From contig NC_088777.1 of NCBI RefSeq assembly GCF_954871325.1, positions 45,175,366 to 45,239,365 of the forward strand: DNA of 64,000 nt. Reading direction: 5' to 3'. Source of the DNA: Gordionus sp. m RMFG-2023. Its lineage: Eukaryota > Nematomorpha > Gordioida > Chordodea > Parachordodidae. Below the pieces are notes generated by a model. It saw only the letters and a list, made by a program, of their open reading frames with translations, was not told where the DNA came from and did not search any database. Positions 26,101-36,443 of the stretch are shown here, piece by piece (within the stretch, counting starts at the first letter, position 1; each line of letters begins with the position of its first letter). The position numbers and the translations under genes are program-made.

Positions 26101-29100
26101 GGTTATTTTATGGCCGTAACTCCTTCAGAGTTTTAAAAATTTGGTCGTTCTGGTTGTATTTTGTGAAATTTTTTTTCAAGATAGAGCTATCCTTTAAGTT
26201 TAACCTCGATCGAGACTAAGTAAGATAATTTTCGTTTAAAAATTCAGCTTTTTTTAGAATATGCTCATAACCTGTTAAAATGTAACTATTTATCACCACT
26301 ACTTTTTTGGTGGTGAACCTCACTCTATACTTTAGATCAGGGTTGGCAAGTCGGTCAATTGACCAGTCAAATTCAGTCAATTGACCGGAGGAGTGTTTGA
26401 CCTGTCAAATATGGTCAAATACTCTAAAAAATTTAAAGGAAAAATAAATTAAAAATATGTTTAAAAAAGGGAAAAAAGATGTAAATACATGTGATCACAA
26501 TGTTTGCTTATTTTTCGGGTCCACAATATCAAGAGGAGAACTCACTAGTAGTGTAATTAATGAAGTATGTGATATAATTCAAGAATTAGCTATTTTACAA
26601 GGTAGTGATGACCAAAATATATTAAGTGATATAATTAATTTCAGAAGCAAAAACAGCATGTTTAATATAGCAAAATATGTGGAAAGTAGTAATTTCCAGA
26701 AACAATCAATTCCGACCTCAAGTTAATAGATTAAACTTTGTCTACCCTGCCCATTAAGAGACTAACAATTCCTAGTTCTACTTCTTCTTTAGAAAGAAAT
26801 AGGTCGATTTGGATTAATATTCTTATGAAAATAGAAATCGATTTAAGATCTAAGATATCAGGAAAATTGTTTAAAAAATATTAAAGAAAATGATAATATT
26901 GAATATGAATCAGAACAAGACTCTGATACAGATAGCTACACGTTAGTTATTGAATGAATTTAAAAAATTAATATTATAGATTCATTTTACTATTATATTC
27001 AAAATAAAGTTAATATTAACTTTAAAAAAATATATTTGAATTTGACCATATTTGGCCGGTCAAATATCGGTCAATTGACCGAAACGTATTTGACCGGTCA
27101 AATGCACAACCCTGCTTTAGATAAAGCAAAAGCGTTCAACCTTTAGCTTCTATATCTTCTATGTCGCTATAAAAAAATAGGAGAAATCAATTATTAATAA
27201 TAATAAGGAGAAAGGGGATTCAAATTTAATACCTTCGAAAAATATTTTAAAAAAATTTGGCAAGTGTGTGAGGGACTCAGCCCCTTCGCAATATATCCCT
27301 GTTAATAGTTGACGTATTGGTCTAATAAACGTTTAGATATCATCGCCTGATAAACAAGAAGTAGTTTACATTTAAAATAGCTATAATTTATCTTAATTGT
27401 TAAATTATTTAAATCTTGTTAACATTGACTAATTTACCATGTTCAAGAAGAAGTTGAGAAGAATTATCATAGGAACTGATGAATTCATTAACACTAGTGT
27501 CTTTTTGTCGAGGAATAAAAAAGGCGGATATTGTTTGTGGTTTTTACATTTAATGGTTAATTAGTGAATGGATATTTTATATTTCAAATATTTTATATGT
27601 ATTTTGGCTAAATAAAATTTTTTTAACTAAAATTTTTCTAATAACTGTTTTTTTTTCATTAAGATTTAGCTGGAAAATTTTTGGGGGCCAAAAATATTAT
27701 CAAGGGGGCAGTGGGGCTAAGAAAATTTTGGGGAGCTTGCACCCCTCCCCCCTCCTATCTTGGCTGCGGGTACTTTTTAATTCTTATTGGTTATTTTTAT
27801 TTATTTTTAAATTTAAACAAAAATCTACCAAATTCTGGTCTTATAGTTCACTTGGCTGTGTCGATATTGAATATCGGATCGGCACTGATATTTAGCGTTT
27901 TCAAAAAATAACGAATCGAGCCGATATTTTTATTGTTTTGGATAACTTTATGATTGCATCATATATAATTATCAGAGTTCTGCAGAGAAACATTTGAACG
28001 GCCGGCCAGGATATATATAAAAAAAAAATGAGCTCGGTCAGAATTTTTTTCATAAAGATTTTCTGTCTAGTTTAAAAAAAATGGCTTTCGGCAAAGGGTC
28101 TTTAAATATTTTCTAGAGTCTTGGTTTTTTTAAAAATTTGAAAATATTCTTATTCTTAAATTTTTCAAATTATCATCATCACGCTTGAATTTAACTGGTC
28201 GATGGCAATTCTCTTATTCCTGTTCTACTTGTAATTTAATATAGTCTTTCATATAAATATCGCTCTCCATGTGAATTTGGGACAGAGAAAAAGAGGAAAA
28301 TAATACTTATCTAAACTAAATTTTTTCCCTTAAAATGTATATTATATTTTGATAATTGAATGCATCCTTGTTGCTTTTAATTTGATTGAATATCACTTAA
28401 AATAATGATTAGTTGAATAATTAATTTAAATAACATTTTACAATAAAAAATTTCTATTGATCGTATTAACTCTATAAACTCGAACAAATTAGGGTTGGCC
28501 AATTACCCTTACCTTCTGGAACCCATCCACTTATCCCTGTAAGATGAGAAAAGACCAGATAGTCTCATAAACATTCCTTAGTTTAGAGGAAAACATCTTA
28601 TTCGCTATTTCATTTGTGTTTCACAATTTTCCTATAATCCAAACATTGATCAGATTATTATAGAGTACCATGACTTTTCTGATTTTGATTTTATCTCAAT
28701 AATTATTTCTACCAGTAAGTCATTTTTTTAAAGATTTTAGGTAAAAAAATTTCTAAAATTAATCGTGATCATGGATCCTCTTTTAAAATGTTATGATCAA
28801 TTCAAATCGCTGTTTCGAGGCAACTATCATAGTTCCCTCGGATCTCAATGAGAGCCTTTTATTTTTGCCCTTCCCCCATATGTTTTTTTTTAAATGTTAA
28901 TTTAATCATGCTATTTTTAATATAAATAAAGATATCATCAATTTTGTTCTATGATAGACAATTTATTTAAATTAATGATAAAATATCTAAATAACGATTT
29001 ATTTATTGTAATGTTTAAAAAAATAGTTAAAATTTTAACACTATTTTATTCTTATAATATCTGCAACAGGAATAGCATTTTAAAATATCTAACGAGTCAC

Positions 29101-30983
29101 ATTCAGCATGTTTTATTAAACGGCTAGATTTAGCCATTTAAGTCGGTTAACTTAAGATTTTGGCCAAAAGTAAATTATTCAAGCTTATTGATTTCGTCCA
29201 CAGATGGCAGAAGGATTTGGACTTCTATTGGAGAAATGTAGAGGCTAGGGTAATAATATTTTGACTAAACTTTTGATTTAGCCCATTTTAAAAATTGGCT
29301 AAATGGAGCTGAAAAACACTGCATTTACCCATAAACTTTACAAATATTTAATGGAGAATAAAAAAATATACTTAATCATTCGTGAAAGTTAGTTGACTTT
29401 AAAAAAAAATAGAAATATTGACACTGGTTCAAAGATAGATAGAAAATAAAAATCAATATAAATATGGGATTTAATAAAATCGGATCAGTGACAAATTTGT
29501 GGATATGCACAGTCCTTGCCCCTCCAACACTCAGGTAGAGATTCGCTAATAAAAAATAGTTTAGATATAAGATGGAACAAAGTAAAATTGTTTTTAAGCA
29601 ATATATGAGTTTTTCGAATGAACCTACCACTTGAGTATAAAGTGATTTCCTTTTGGAGCTGGAAGACTGGGTGTAGTACTCAAATTTATCAATTAAATTA
29701 TACATATAAGTTATTGCTTAAAAAAAATAATATGAATAATTATCAAAAATAGGTTCCTAAAGTCGTTTTTTAATAGTTGATAGTTTTGAGGGCAGTTGTA
29801 TGTTTACCATATAAAATTAATGCAAAGTATAATTTGTTATTTTTTTCTATTAAAAAATATATTGATAAGTTTTTTATATATGTCTGACCTACAAATATAT
29901 CGGTATCTTGGATTGGTATATCAAAATAAATTAGGCCCTTGAGATATAATTTATCAATGATATGTTGGAATATATGATCTTCCTCAAAGCGCCTCTCTTT
30001 GTTGCCTTCTTTTAAATTAACACCATATTTATCTTCAGAATCAATCAAACAATCTAAATATTTTTTTTCTTCTTTAGATAAAAGTTTGGCATCTTGGCAG
30101 GTAACATGCCCAACCCTGATAATCCACCAGGGTTCAGCTCTTGCCCCCGATATGGGCTGGGAAGGTAGAAGTCGAGATATGTTGGAATCTTGTTGCTTGC
30201 TATCTGGATTTTTCTAATATAATAAGTGCTATCTTTAATATAAAGCAGAATATATATTTTATTTGTGCATGACCTAATATAAGAACAAGAGAATTATAGA
30301 TTTGTAAAGTATTATAATAACCAACTCAAATAATTTGAAATGTAAAGATTAATCATTATAAAACTAACTAAATAATTTGAAATATAAAACAATATCTTGC
30401 CTTATTTCTATGGCATTTATTCATTAGATCAATATATTGATTCCTTCCTATGTCAAGCAATCTAAGTATATCTAATGCTGTAAAATTTGGAATTGAATCG
30501 TAACTTTTTTCATTTCTCATAACATCCTATATTCAAAATTACTTAAAATTAAATTTAAAAATAAATAAATACCTGTAACAAATTCTTATAATATAAAAAG
30601 GGTGTAAACCTCAGACCTCTAATATAAATATCTGAAAGATGATATGGAAAGAGCATTAAATGCTCATTACAATATTTAATCAGTTTTTCGTAATATTTCT
30701 TCTCATCTTTTTCAATTGTAGATACTATAATATTATTTACTAATGGAATTTAAAAAAAAACATCTCTACTTATATTTTCTTTAAATCTAAGGTTATTTTC
30801 TAAACTATAAAGTAATATGGCATTATCATATTCTTTTTGTGAGTTGCCTAAAAACTATATAAACTTTTTAAAATATCAATTAAGTTTATTTATTATAACC
30901 TGCTTAATATCTTTAGGAAGAAGAGACCAGCCAATATTTTGTTTTATTTGTGATATAACTTCTGGATGCAAGCTTAAACTCAT
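11200..30983 (-). CDS. FAM91A1: FAM91A1 orthologue, at least 17 exons over 19.8 kb
   Basis: FAM91A1 works with TBC1D23 and WDR11 in capture of endosome-derived vesicles at the trans-Golgi (family knowledge). Exons (minus): 30983-30900, 30854-30770, 30724-30573, 30526-30401, 30213-29889, 25767-about 25503, 25244-25138, 23470-23352, 23256-23170, 19036-18801, 17851-17764, 16252-16142, 14581-14468, 13182-12824, 12455-12298, 12146-12074, 11373-11200. About 887 residues; human is 838. Landmarks include [89 protein letters not shown] and [10 protein letters not shown], in family order. The fourth intron uses a GC donor. Phases join everywhere except between 14468 and 13182, where one small exon is probably unlocated. 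The 25503 donor is the weakest boundary. Introns hold an LTR fossil and several MITEs. Confidence 0.9.
11473..11948. mobile_element. Possible hAT-type MITE in the last FAM91A1 intron region
   Basis: A GC-richer patch with repeated GCCCGCC/GGGCGGG words at both sides. Its left edge has GAGTCTTGTTTTAGGCAT, and the right edge read in reverse gives GAAGTCTGCGTTGGGCAT, a weak terminal inverted repeat. I could not define a target duplication. It resembles in composition the better-defined element at 33,894-34,279. Confidence 0.35.
14353..14379. repeat. AT dinucleotide microsatellite
   Basis: About 13 tandem TA units in a FAM91A1 intron, just downstream (in gene direction) of the exon ending at 14468. 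Confidence 0.9.
15739..15828. mobile_element. 90-bp palindromic MITE in a FAM91A1 intron
   Basis: The ends are inverted copies: ACCCCTCATTCATAGTTAGC on the left, and on the right, read in reverse, ACCCCTCATTCACAGTTAGC. Only a short loop separates the arms. The ATAGTTAGCGCG core resembles the neighbouring MITEs at 16,949 and 35,064. The target duplication is not clear. Confidence 0.7.
16949..17177. mobile_element. MITE, 229 bp, TAA target duplication (PIF/Harbinger-like)
   Basis: The left end reads GGCTTTACTTATAGTGAGCG and the right end, in reverse, GGGTTCGATTTATAGTAAGC. Both arms continue into GCGAAATACCACG. TAA flanks both sides (16946-16948 and 17178-17180), as expected for the TWA target of PIF/Harbinger elements. 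No transposase. It lies in the FAM91A1 intron between exons 17764 and 16252. Confidence 0.7.
17924..18266. mobile_element. MITE, 343 bp, related to the 16,949 element
   Basis: Inverted arms share TAGTAAACGCRTTATNTTCA and AGCGTTGCGTTATTT, with GTTATTACAG-like words further in. TAA flanks both edges (17921-17923; 18267-18269). A related fragment (TTCAAGCGTTGTATTAACGC) lies next door at about 18,462-18,500, probably a second, broken copy. It is in the FAM91A1 intron between exons 18801 and 17851. Confidence 0.65.
19068..21976 (+). mobile_element. Broken Ty3/Gypsy LTR retrotransposon (fossil)
   Basis: Two direct LTRs of about 230 bp (19068-19296 and 21746-21976) bound the element, with the same 5-bp word GAGAG on both outer sides as target duplication. 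The LTRs differ at only a handful of positions, so the insertion looks fairly recent. After the first LTR comes TTTGGCGACGAGG, a typical Gypsy leader. Inside are pol remains: RNase H and reverse transcriptase pieces on the minus strand (about 19,760-20,830) and a gag-like and reverse transcriptase piece on the plus strand (about 20,890-21,680). The interior is therefore rearranged and shortened. It is broken, with several breaks, and cannot be a working element. It sits in a FAM91A1 intron, antisense to the gene. Confidence 0.88.
22494..22716. mobile_element. hAT-type MITE, 223 bp, perfect 8-bp target duplication
   Basis: Terminal inverted repeats start TAGTGTTGTTAAACGGCT and continue with a GTTTTGA-GCCGATTTTTAAAA-like arm, about 50 bases on each side. 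GTTCTGGT flanks it exactly at 22486-22493 and 22717-22724. The interior word TTTGGACATCTATTAGCGAA links it to related, more diverged copies at 29,104-29,331 and 38,641-38,875. No coding capacity. Located in a FAM91A1 intron. Confidence 0.9.
23535..23590. repeat. Fragment of the GCGCGAAAT-type MITE family
   Basis: ATATTTCGCGCGTATCATAA followed by ACG resembles the right end of the element at 16,949-17,177. The other end is not clear. It lies just upstream, in gene direction, of the FAM91A1 exon starting at 23470. Confidence 0.4.
26338..27114 (+). mobile_element. hAT transposon, 777 bp, internally deleted, perfect 8-bp target duplication
   Basis: The ends are CAGGGTTGGCAAGTCGGTC and, in reverse, CAGGGTTGTGCATTTGACCG. 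Both ends carry several copies of GGTCAATTGACC-like palindromes. CTTTAGAT flanks it exactly (26330-26337 and 27115-27122). It still encodes the tail of a hAT transposase: an open frame 26457-26726, then, in another frame, [17 protein letters not shown] (about 26,760-26,813), which matches the hAT C-terminal dimerisation motif. The catalytic core is missing, so the copy is non-autonomous. It sits in the 4.1-kb FAM91A1 intron. Confidence 0.9.
29104..29331. mobile_element. hAT-type MITE, copy related to 22,494-22,716
   Basis: Left arm TTTTATTAAACGGCTAGATT and right arm (in reverse) CAGTGTTTTTCAGCTCCATT followed by TAGCC share the family pattern. The interior word AGAAGGATTTGGACTTCTAT matches the relatives at 22,494 and 38,641. 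The target duplication is not clear, and the arms are more diverged than in the 22,494 copy. Intron of FAM91A1. Confidence 0.65.
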
Positions 30984-31730
30984 TTTCAGGGAATAAAATG
31001 GATAGATAGTTATCAGCTGATTTTTAATCCGGTTCTCTTCTCTATTGAGAAAAACAGCTGTAAATGTTTTATTATAAACCCAATCTTTCAATTATTTCAT
31101 TTTATATGTTTGACGCCTTGCCAAAATGTGAACAAATGAATTTTAATAAGAGCTTATGCATTTACAGTTAACGTGAATTGCGAAGAAAAGTACAAAAATA
31201 TAACTAAGAATGAATGGTGTTGTATTTATAATCTGTTTTTTTCATTACTCCTATTTTTTTGCTATCGGAACTATCCATATAATTTTAATTGTTCTCCTCT
31301 ATTATTATTAACTTACCACAAAAATATAATATTAAATAAAATTATTTATCTGGTACAAAGATATCATAATAAAAAAGGCTTCAAAATTACATAGAAGCAG
31401 ATCCTTTATAAAAAAAATATATCCTAGTTACAAATACATTCTTGTTGAAAATACCAAGAAAATACAAAATATTTATAATTCAATTTCTTCCACAAACTGA
31501 AAGATTAATTGGAAATAAATAACAACATCTCCAAAATTTTTAATATCACCTGGAATAAATTGCGAACATTATAATTTTATTAAGAATAAAGATAGAATTG
31601 AAAAAAAAAACAAAATAAAATAATTTAATAATCTAATAATAGATCCTTTCCTATAATATGTCATATTTAAATTATAATTAAAATAAGGTTACATCTGTTA
31701 TCTGTTATATATATCTATTTTTTGAGAGAA
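30984..31730. other. FAM91A1 5' flank
   Basis: No gene seen. An open frame extends in frame upstream of the chosen FAM91A1 Met (to 31091), but the added residues do not resemble the family. The promoter of FAM91A1 (minus strand) should lie here; no element could be assigned. Confidence 0.45.
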
Positions 31731-32022
31731 GTTAATTTTGTACATTCATTGTTATTTATGTTTTATTAATAATGAAAAGTTAATTTTGCGCATTCATTGT
31801 TAATTTTTGTGTTAATTTATCAAGTTATCATTATCATGAAAAAAAAAATATTTTTTTTTTACTAAACCAATAAATCTTATTATATTGTCTCAAACTTGCG
31901 GTAAATATTTAAAATGGGAAATTAAAAAACTAAAGAATTAAATCATAAAAGTTAATGTCTCGAACTTGCGTTATAAAAAGTGAAATTGAAACTAAAGAAT
32001 TATAAATCATAAAAGTTATTTT
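31731..32022 (+). repeat. Two adjacent tandem duplications
   Basis: First, GTTAATTTTGTACATTCATTG near 31,731 is repeated as GTTAATTTTGCGCATTCATTG near 31,783, period about 53 bp. Second, TGTCTCAAACTTGCGGTAAA near 31,886 is repeated as TGTCTCGAACTTGCGTTATA near 31,955, each followed by CTAAAGAATT(A)TAAATCATAAAAGTTA-like sequence, period about 70 bp. Confidence 0.6.
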
Positions 32023-32099
32023 GTAATTACCAATTTAGTTTAGATAATTTATTTAAATAATTTTTTTTAAAATCATAATTTATAAAAAAAATCTATAAT

Positions 32100-33731
32100 G
32101 GAATATTTCAAATTTAATGATAAGAGAAATTCTGAATGTAGTAATTAGAGAGACACATTAAGATAAATAGTTCTAAACAATTTCATAAAGAATTTAAAAT
32201 TATTGAAACTTTGACTAAAACTTTGGCTTCTACCAAATCATATACAAAAGAATACAATATTAATAAAATTAAAAAATATTGACAGAAAAATCAATTTATT
32301 TTACTATAGACGATCTGAGAAATTCTTTGGTAGGGATGGCGACCGTTAATGACCACCCTTTTTCAATCATTGAAGACTCAGGGTTTAAAAGATTAATTAA
32401 CCCTATTACTAAAACCCTGGGTGTGTCCGTAAATAGTTTTAAAATTAGAGAATAGATGAATCTAAAAAAATAGTGAGAACAATTAAAAGAGAAAGAAAAA
32501 ATAAATTCGTTTATTAAAAAATTGATTCTTCTAAACTTGACAGTAGCATTCTGGGAATCATTTAGCATGTTCAAGGTAGATTATCGTATTAAGAAATTTG
32601 GCGATGAATGATTTTAGAGACCTTGATTCGACATTCCATTAAACAACCTATATTCTATAACAACCTATAATGATGCATTAATCAAATCTATAAGCTTATT
32701 AAATGAATCTGTGGAAAGGGAGAATTGGGAGGAAGATGATATGAATGACGATATAATAAATGTAGAAATAGCGGATCTAGACCAAATGTTGAAAGATTTA
32801 ACCCCAAAAGTTTACATTAAAAGTGCACCACACACATTACAGTTATTCCTTAATGATTCTAAAACAGTTATGCGAAATAGAGTATTAGCCGAGCTTTAAC
32901 GATTGTTAGAGTCTTAAAATCACTGAAAAAACCTATGTCAATAATTGAAGGTGTCATGGGTTTACGATGATCGATTGTTAAAATTGAAAGATTTTTGCAT
33001 GGACTTTATTGCAACGTCGAAAGTTATTTCAAAAAAGCTTTGAAACCACTTAACGTGATAACATTCAGACTACAATCAGAGAAAATGTGTCTTTCCGATT
33101 TTCATAGCATTTGGATAGGCTTCACTATTTAGACCACAGGTATCAAATCCTATTAACCATTTTTAAAAAAGTGCAACTACTTGAAAAATAACAAATTCTA
33201 ATTAACTCATTATTAGAAACATTTCGACATATTAAAAGATTTAATAAGGATGAAAATACTTTAGATTTCTGAGAAGAGAATAGTTTAATTTATCGATAAT
33301 TATAAATCATGGCGAAAATAGTTTTAGGTGTCCCAAGTACATTATACATATATTATTAAACTTAATTAATTACTAGATTAGCTTTGAACATCATTCTCAT
33401 CATTAAAATATATATTGCCAGACCTAGGCCGAATCATTGACCATATTTTAGAAGATATTATGATAATACGCCTAAATAAAATTTTAAAAATAGAAATATA
33501 ATTATTTTTTAAAATTACATTGTAGAATTATGTATTTTATATTGTAATAATGATGATAAATTATTTTTATGGTCAATAATACTAAATAAAATAAATTTAA
33601 AAAATGTTTCTGTTATTTTAGCTAAATTTTATTTCATTATTTTTCTGGTCTAAGGACCCTGAACCCGAACCGATATCAGGGATTTTTCACTGAACCCAAC
33701 TCTTTTTTTAGAATGAGGGTTCACAGCCCTA
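32100..33731 (+). pseudogene. hAT transposase relic (BED-type)
   Basis: Scattered plus-strand pieces match a hAT transposase. At about 32,316-32,395 the frame gives NSLVGMATVNDHPFSIIEDSGFK and RLINPI, the stretch common in BED-type hATs. At 32,711-32,899 it gives KSAPHTLQLFLNDS, the (C)AAHTLQL motif region. There are many stops and frameshifts, so it is dead. The sequence ending CACAGCCCTA at 33,731 reads in reverse TAGGGCTGTGAACCCTCATT, a plausible hAT right terminus. No matching left end was found, so the true extent is uncertain. Confidence 0.6.
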
Positions 33732-33893
33732 CTTTATATAGTTGGTCCCTTTCTTTGGTTGTTTAGAAGGAGCTTTATAGATTGAAATAAGACGAACCAG
33801 AAAACGGCTTTAAAATTTTTAGTAAAGTTCAGAATAATAACTAATCCAACATCTCCGTGATGATTTGAAAACTCTCAATTTTAAACCATAAAT

Positions 33894-34279
33894 TAGAGAT
33901 CTGCAAATGTAGGCCTGACCCCTACCCGGACCGGGCTTATTTTTTAAAAAAATCGGGTTCGGGCTGAGTCGGAGGCCATATATTTAAAAAAATTCGGGCC
34001 AGGTCGGGCCTTGGAATTTTTTTTAATTTATCGAAATTTATCAATTTTATGTTGAATTTTTAAATAAAATAAAAATATTTGATTTTATTTATAAAAAATA
34101 GACGCCATATAACATATATCTTTTATTTTGAGTAATTATAAAAATTAATTTCTATATTTAAATAAATTTGGGCCGGGCGGGTAAATTTTTTAAAAATTTC
34201 GGGTTCGGACCGGACCTGCAAAACTTTCTAAAAAAATTTCTGATCGGGTTTGAAAAATTAGGCCCGATGCAGATTACTA
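33894..34279. mobile_element. hAT-type MITE, 386 bp, GC-rich word family, perfect 8-bp target duplication
   Basis: The ends are TAGAGATCTGCAAATGTAGGCC-like on the left and, in reverse, TAGTAATCTGCATCGGGCC on the right. The interior has repeated CGGGCC, CGGGTTCGG and AAAAAATTCGGG words. CCATAAAT flanks both sides exactly (33886-33893; 34280-34287). It has no coding capacity. Confidence 0.85.
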
Positions 34280-35063
34280 CCATAAATCGATGGAGATTTT
34301 TAAATGTGAAAAGTCTGATTTTTTTGGGGAATGGATTTTACCATTTATAGAAGTTACTAACATATAAATTTGAAGAAATTTTGCTAACCCTTAATTTATA
34401 TTAATTTTTATAAGTTTTCATAATAGATTAATTAGAGAAATAATAATCGTCCAAAAATTAATAGGATATTATAGTATTATATAATATATGCATTTTGCAT
34501 ATATAAATTAATTTTAATAAAATGTTTTAAAATTAAAAATTGCTTTCATTTAAAAATGAGAAATTCCAAATTACAAGGGTGGATTCTGCGTTAATACTTA
34601 CTCCATATTAATTTACCATAAAGAAAAATAACATATACTATAAAAATTGATTAGATTTACATATTTCTATCCCTATATTTTGGCTCGAATAAAAATATTA
34701 TTATGGACCTATGGAGATTTGTTTGTCATGTACGACATATCTGGTTGATATGTAACGATTGGAGACTGCAGAGATATTAATACATATGCACGAGCGGAAA
34801 GTAATTAAACCAGGGAATAGAAGATATTAACTTTAGCCTTTTATTTGCCTCCGGATTGGTCTTAAGCGTTTCGGGAGTAAAAATAAATGTGGTAAGGACA
34901 AATCTAGACGTGTCTCTTTCAAAGTGTGCGGTAGATTCTTCTTCATAGTGTGTCAAAGATTAAGGACTAATTAATATACTAGGGTTGTTCAGTTTGATAT
35001 TCTTCATTGAAACTTAAATATTTTGATTCATCAAAGGAAAACTAAATTAATTATAATGACTTA

Positions 35064-35282
35064 CCTTCAATTCATAGTGGCGCGATTGCGATCGCGATTT
35101 AACAGCTGAGCTAAAATATGTTTATGAGATCAATATTTATTTATTAATATATCTTTAATTCAATTCATAATAATAATCTAAGAAATGTGATTTTAATAAA
35201 GAAAAATGGATCTCATAAACAGATTTTAAAACTCTGTCAGCTTTTAAATCGCGATCGCAATAGCGACACTATGAATTCAAGG
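35064..35282. mobile_element. MITE, 219 bp, TTA target duplication (PIF/Harbinger-like)
   Basis: The arms read CCTTCAATTCATAGTGGCGC on the left and CCTTGAATTCATAGTGTCGC on the right in reverse. Both continue to ATTGCGATCGCGATTTAA. TTA flanks both sides (35061-35063; 35283-35285). It carries two GCGATCGC octamers, unusual in such AT-rich DNA. The CATAGTG-GCGC ends relate it to the MITEs at 15,739 and 16,949. Confidence 0.8.
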
Positions 35283-35621
35283 TTAAGCGAGCGATGAAGT
35301 AATAAATTATTCAAAATTATGGTGAGAAAAAATTACAAATTGACAAAATTAAATTAGTTAAAAATTATAATAAAATAAGACAGTTGTCACAAATTGTTAA
35401 CAAAATTAAAAACGTTAAAATTTTATATAAAATGAGTAAAAACAGGTTTTATCATATTTAAAAACGCAATTCATTATAACATCTTTTCAAATACCCAAAT
35501 AATTGTAAGTCAGCCAATAATACGGAAGGGTTATATAAATTACCTTATAAGATCCGATAATTTATTGTCATAAACCCCAACCCCCTTTTTTTTAGAAATT
35601 TGATATCCACATGTTGCATAA

Positions 35622-36443
35622 TCTTCTTTTCTTTTCTTTTCTTTTCTTTTCTTTTCTTTTCTTTTCTTTTCTTTTCTTTTCTTTTCTTTTCTTTTCTTTT
35701 CTTTTCTTTTCTTTTCTTTTCTTTTCTTTTCTTTTCTTTTCTTTTCTTTTCTTTTCTTTTCTTTTCTTTTCTTTTCTTTTCTTTTCTTTTCTTTTCTTTT
35801 CTTTTCTTTTCTTTTCTTTTCTTTTCTTTTCTTTTCTTTTCTTTTCTTTTCTTTTCTTTTCTTTTCTTTTCTTTTCTTTTCTTTTCTTTTTCTTTTCTTT
35901 TCTTTTCTTTTCTTTTCTTTTCTTTTCTTTTCTTTTCTTTTCTTTTCTTTTCTTTTCTTTTCTTTTCTTTTCTTTTCTTTTCTTTTCTTTTCTTTTCTTT
36001 TCTTTTCTTTTCTTTTCTTTTCTTTTCTTTTCTTTTCTTTTCTTTTCTTTTCTTTTCTTTTCTTTTCTTTTCTTTTCTTTTCTTTTCTTTTCTTTTCTTT
36101 TCTTTTCTTTTCTTTTCTTTTCTTTTCTTTTCTTTTCTTTTCTTTTCTTTTCTTTTCTTTTCTTTTCTTTTCTTTTCTTTTCTTTTCTTTTCTTTTCTTT
36201 TCTTTTCTTTTCTTTTCTTTTCTTTTCTTTTCTTTTCTTTTCTTTTCTTTTCTTTTCTTTTCTTTTCTTTTTCTTTTCTTTTCTTTTCTTTTCTTTTCTT
36301 TTTCTTTTCTTTTCTTTTCTTTTCTTTTCTTTTCTTTTCTTTTCTTTTCTTTTCTTTTCTTTTCTTTTCTTTTCTTTTCTTTTTCTTTTCTTTTCTTTTC
36401 TTTTCTTTTCTTTTCTTTTCTTTTCTTTTCTTTTCTTTTCTTT
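35622..36443 (+). repeat. CTTTT pentanucleotide satellite, about 820 bp
   Basis: About 164 tandem CTTTT units, purine-rich (AAAAG) on the minus strand. The only visible irregularities are four units with one extra T (near 35,887, 36,270, 36,300 and 36,380). All three plus frames and one minus frame are open through it; those are artefacts of the repeat, not genes. The near-perfect units suggest recent expansion or slippage, and the assembled length should be taken as approximate. Confidence 0.97.

Noticed and set aside
27660-27790. Another hAT MITE around the G-rich and C-rich patches
   Set aside because: CACCCCTCCCCCC followed by TGGCTGCGGGTA resembles a right end of the 59,506 type, but no left end or target duplication could be found.
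29376-29705. Minus-strand open frame of 109 codons within the large FAM91A1 intron
   Set aside because: No splice phase or family match links it to FAM91A1, and its composition is that of random AT-rich frames.
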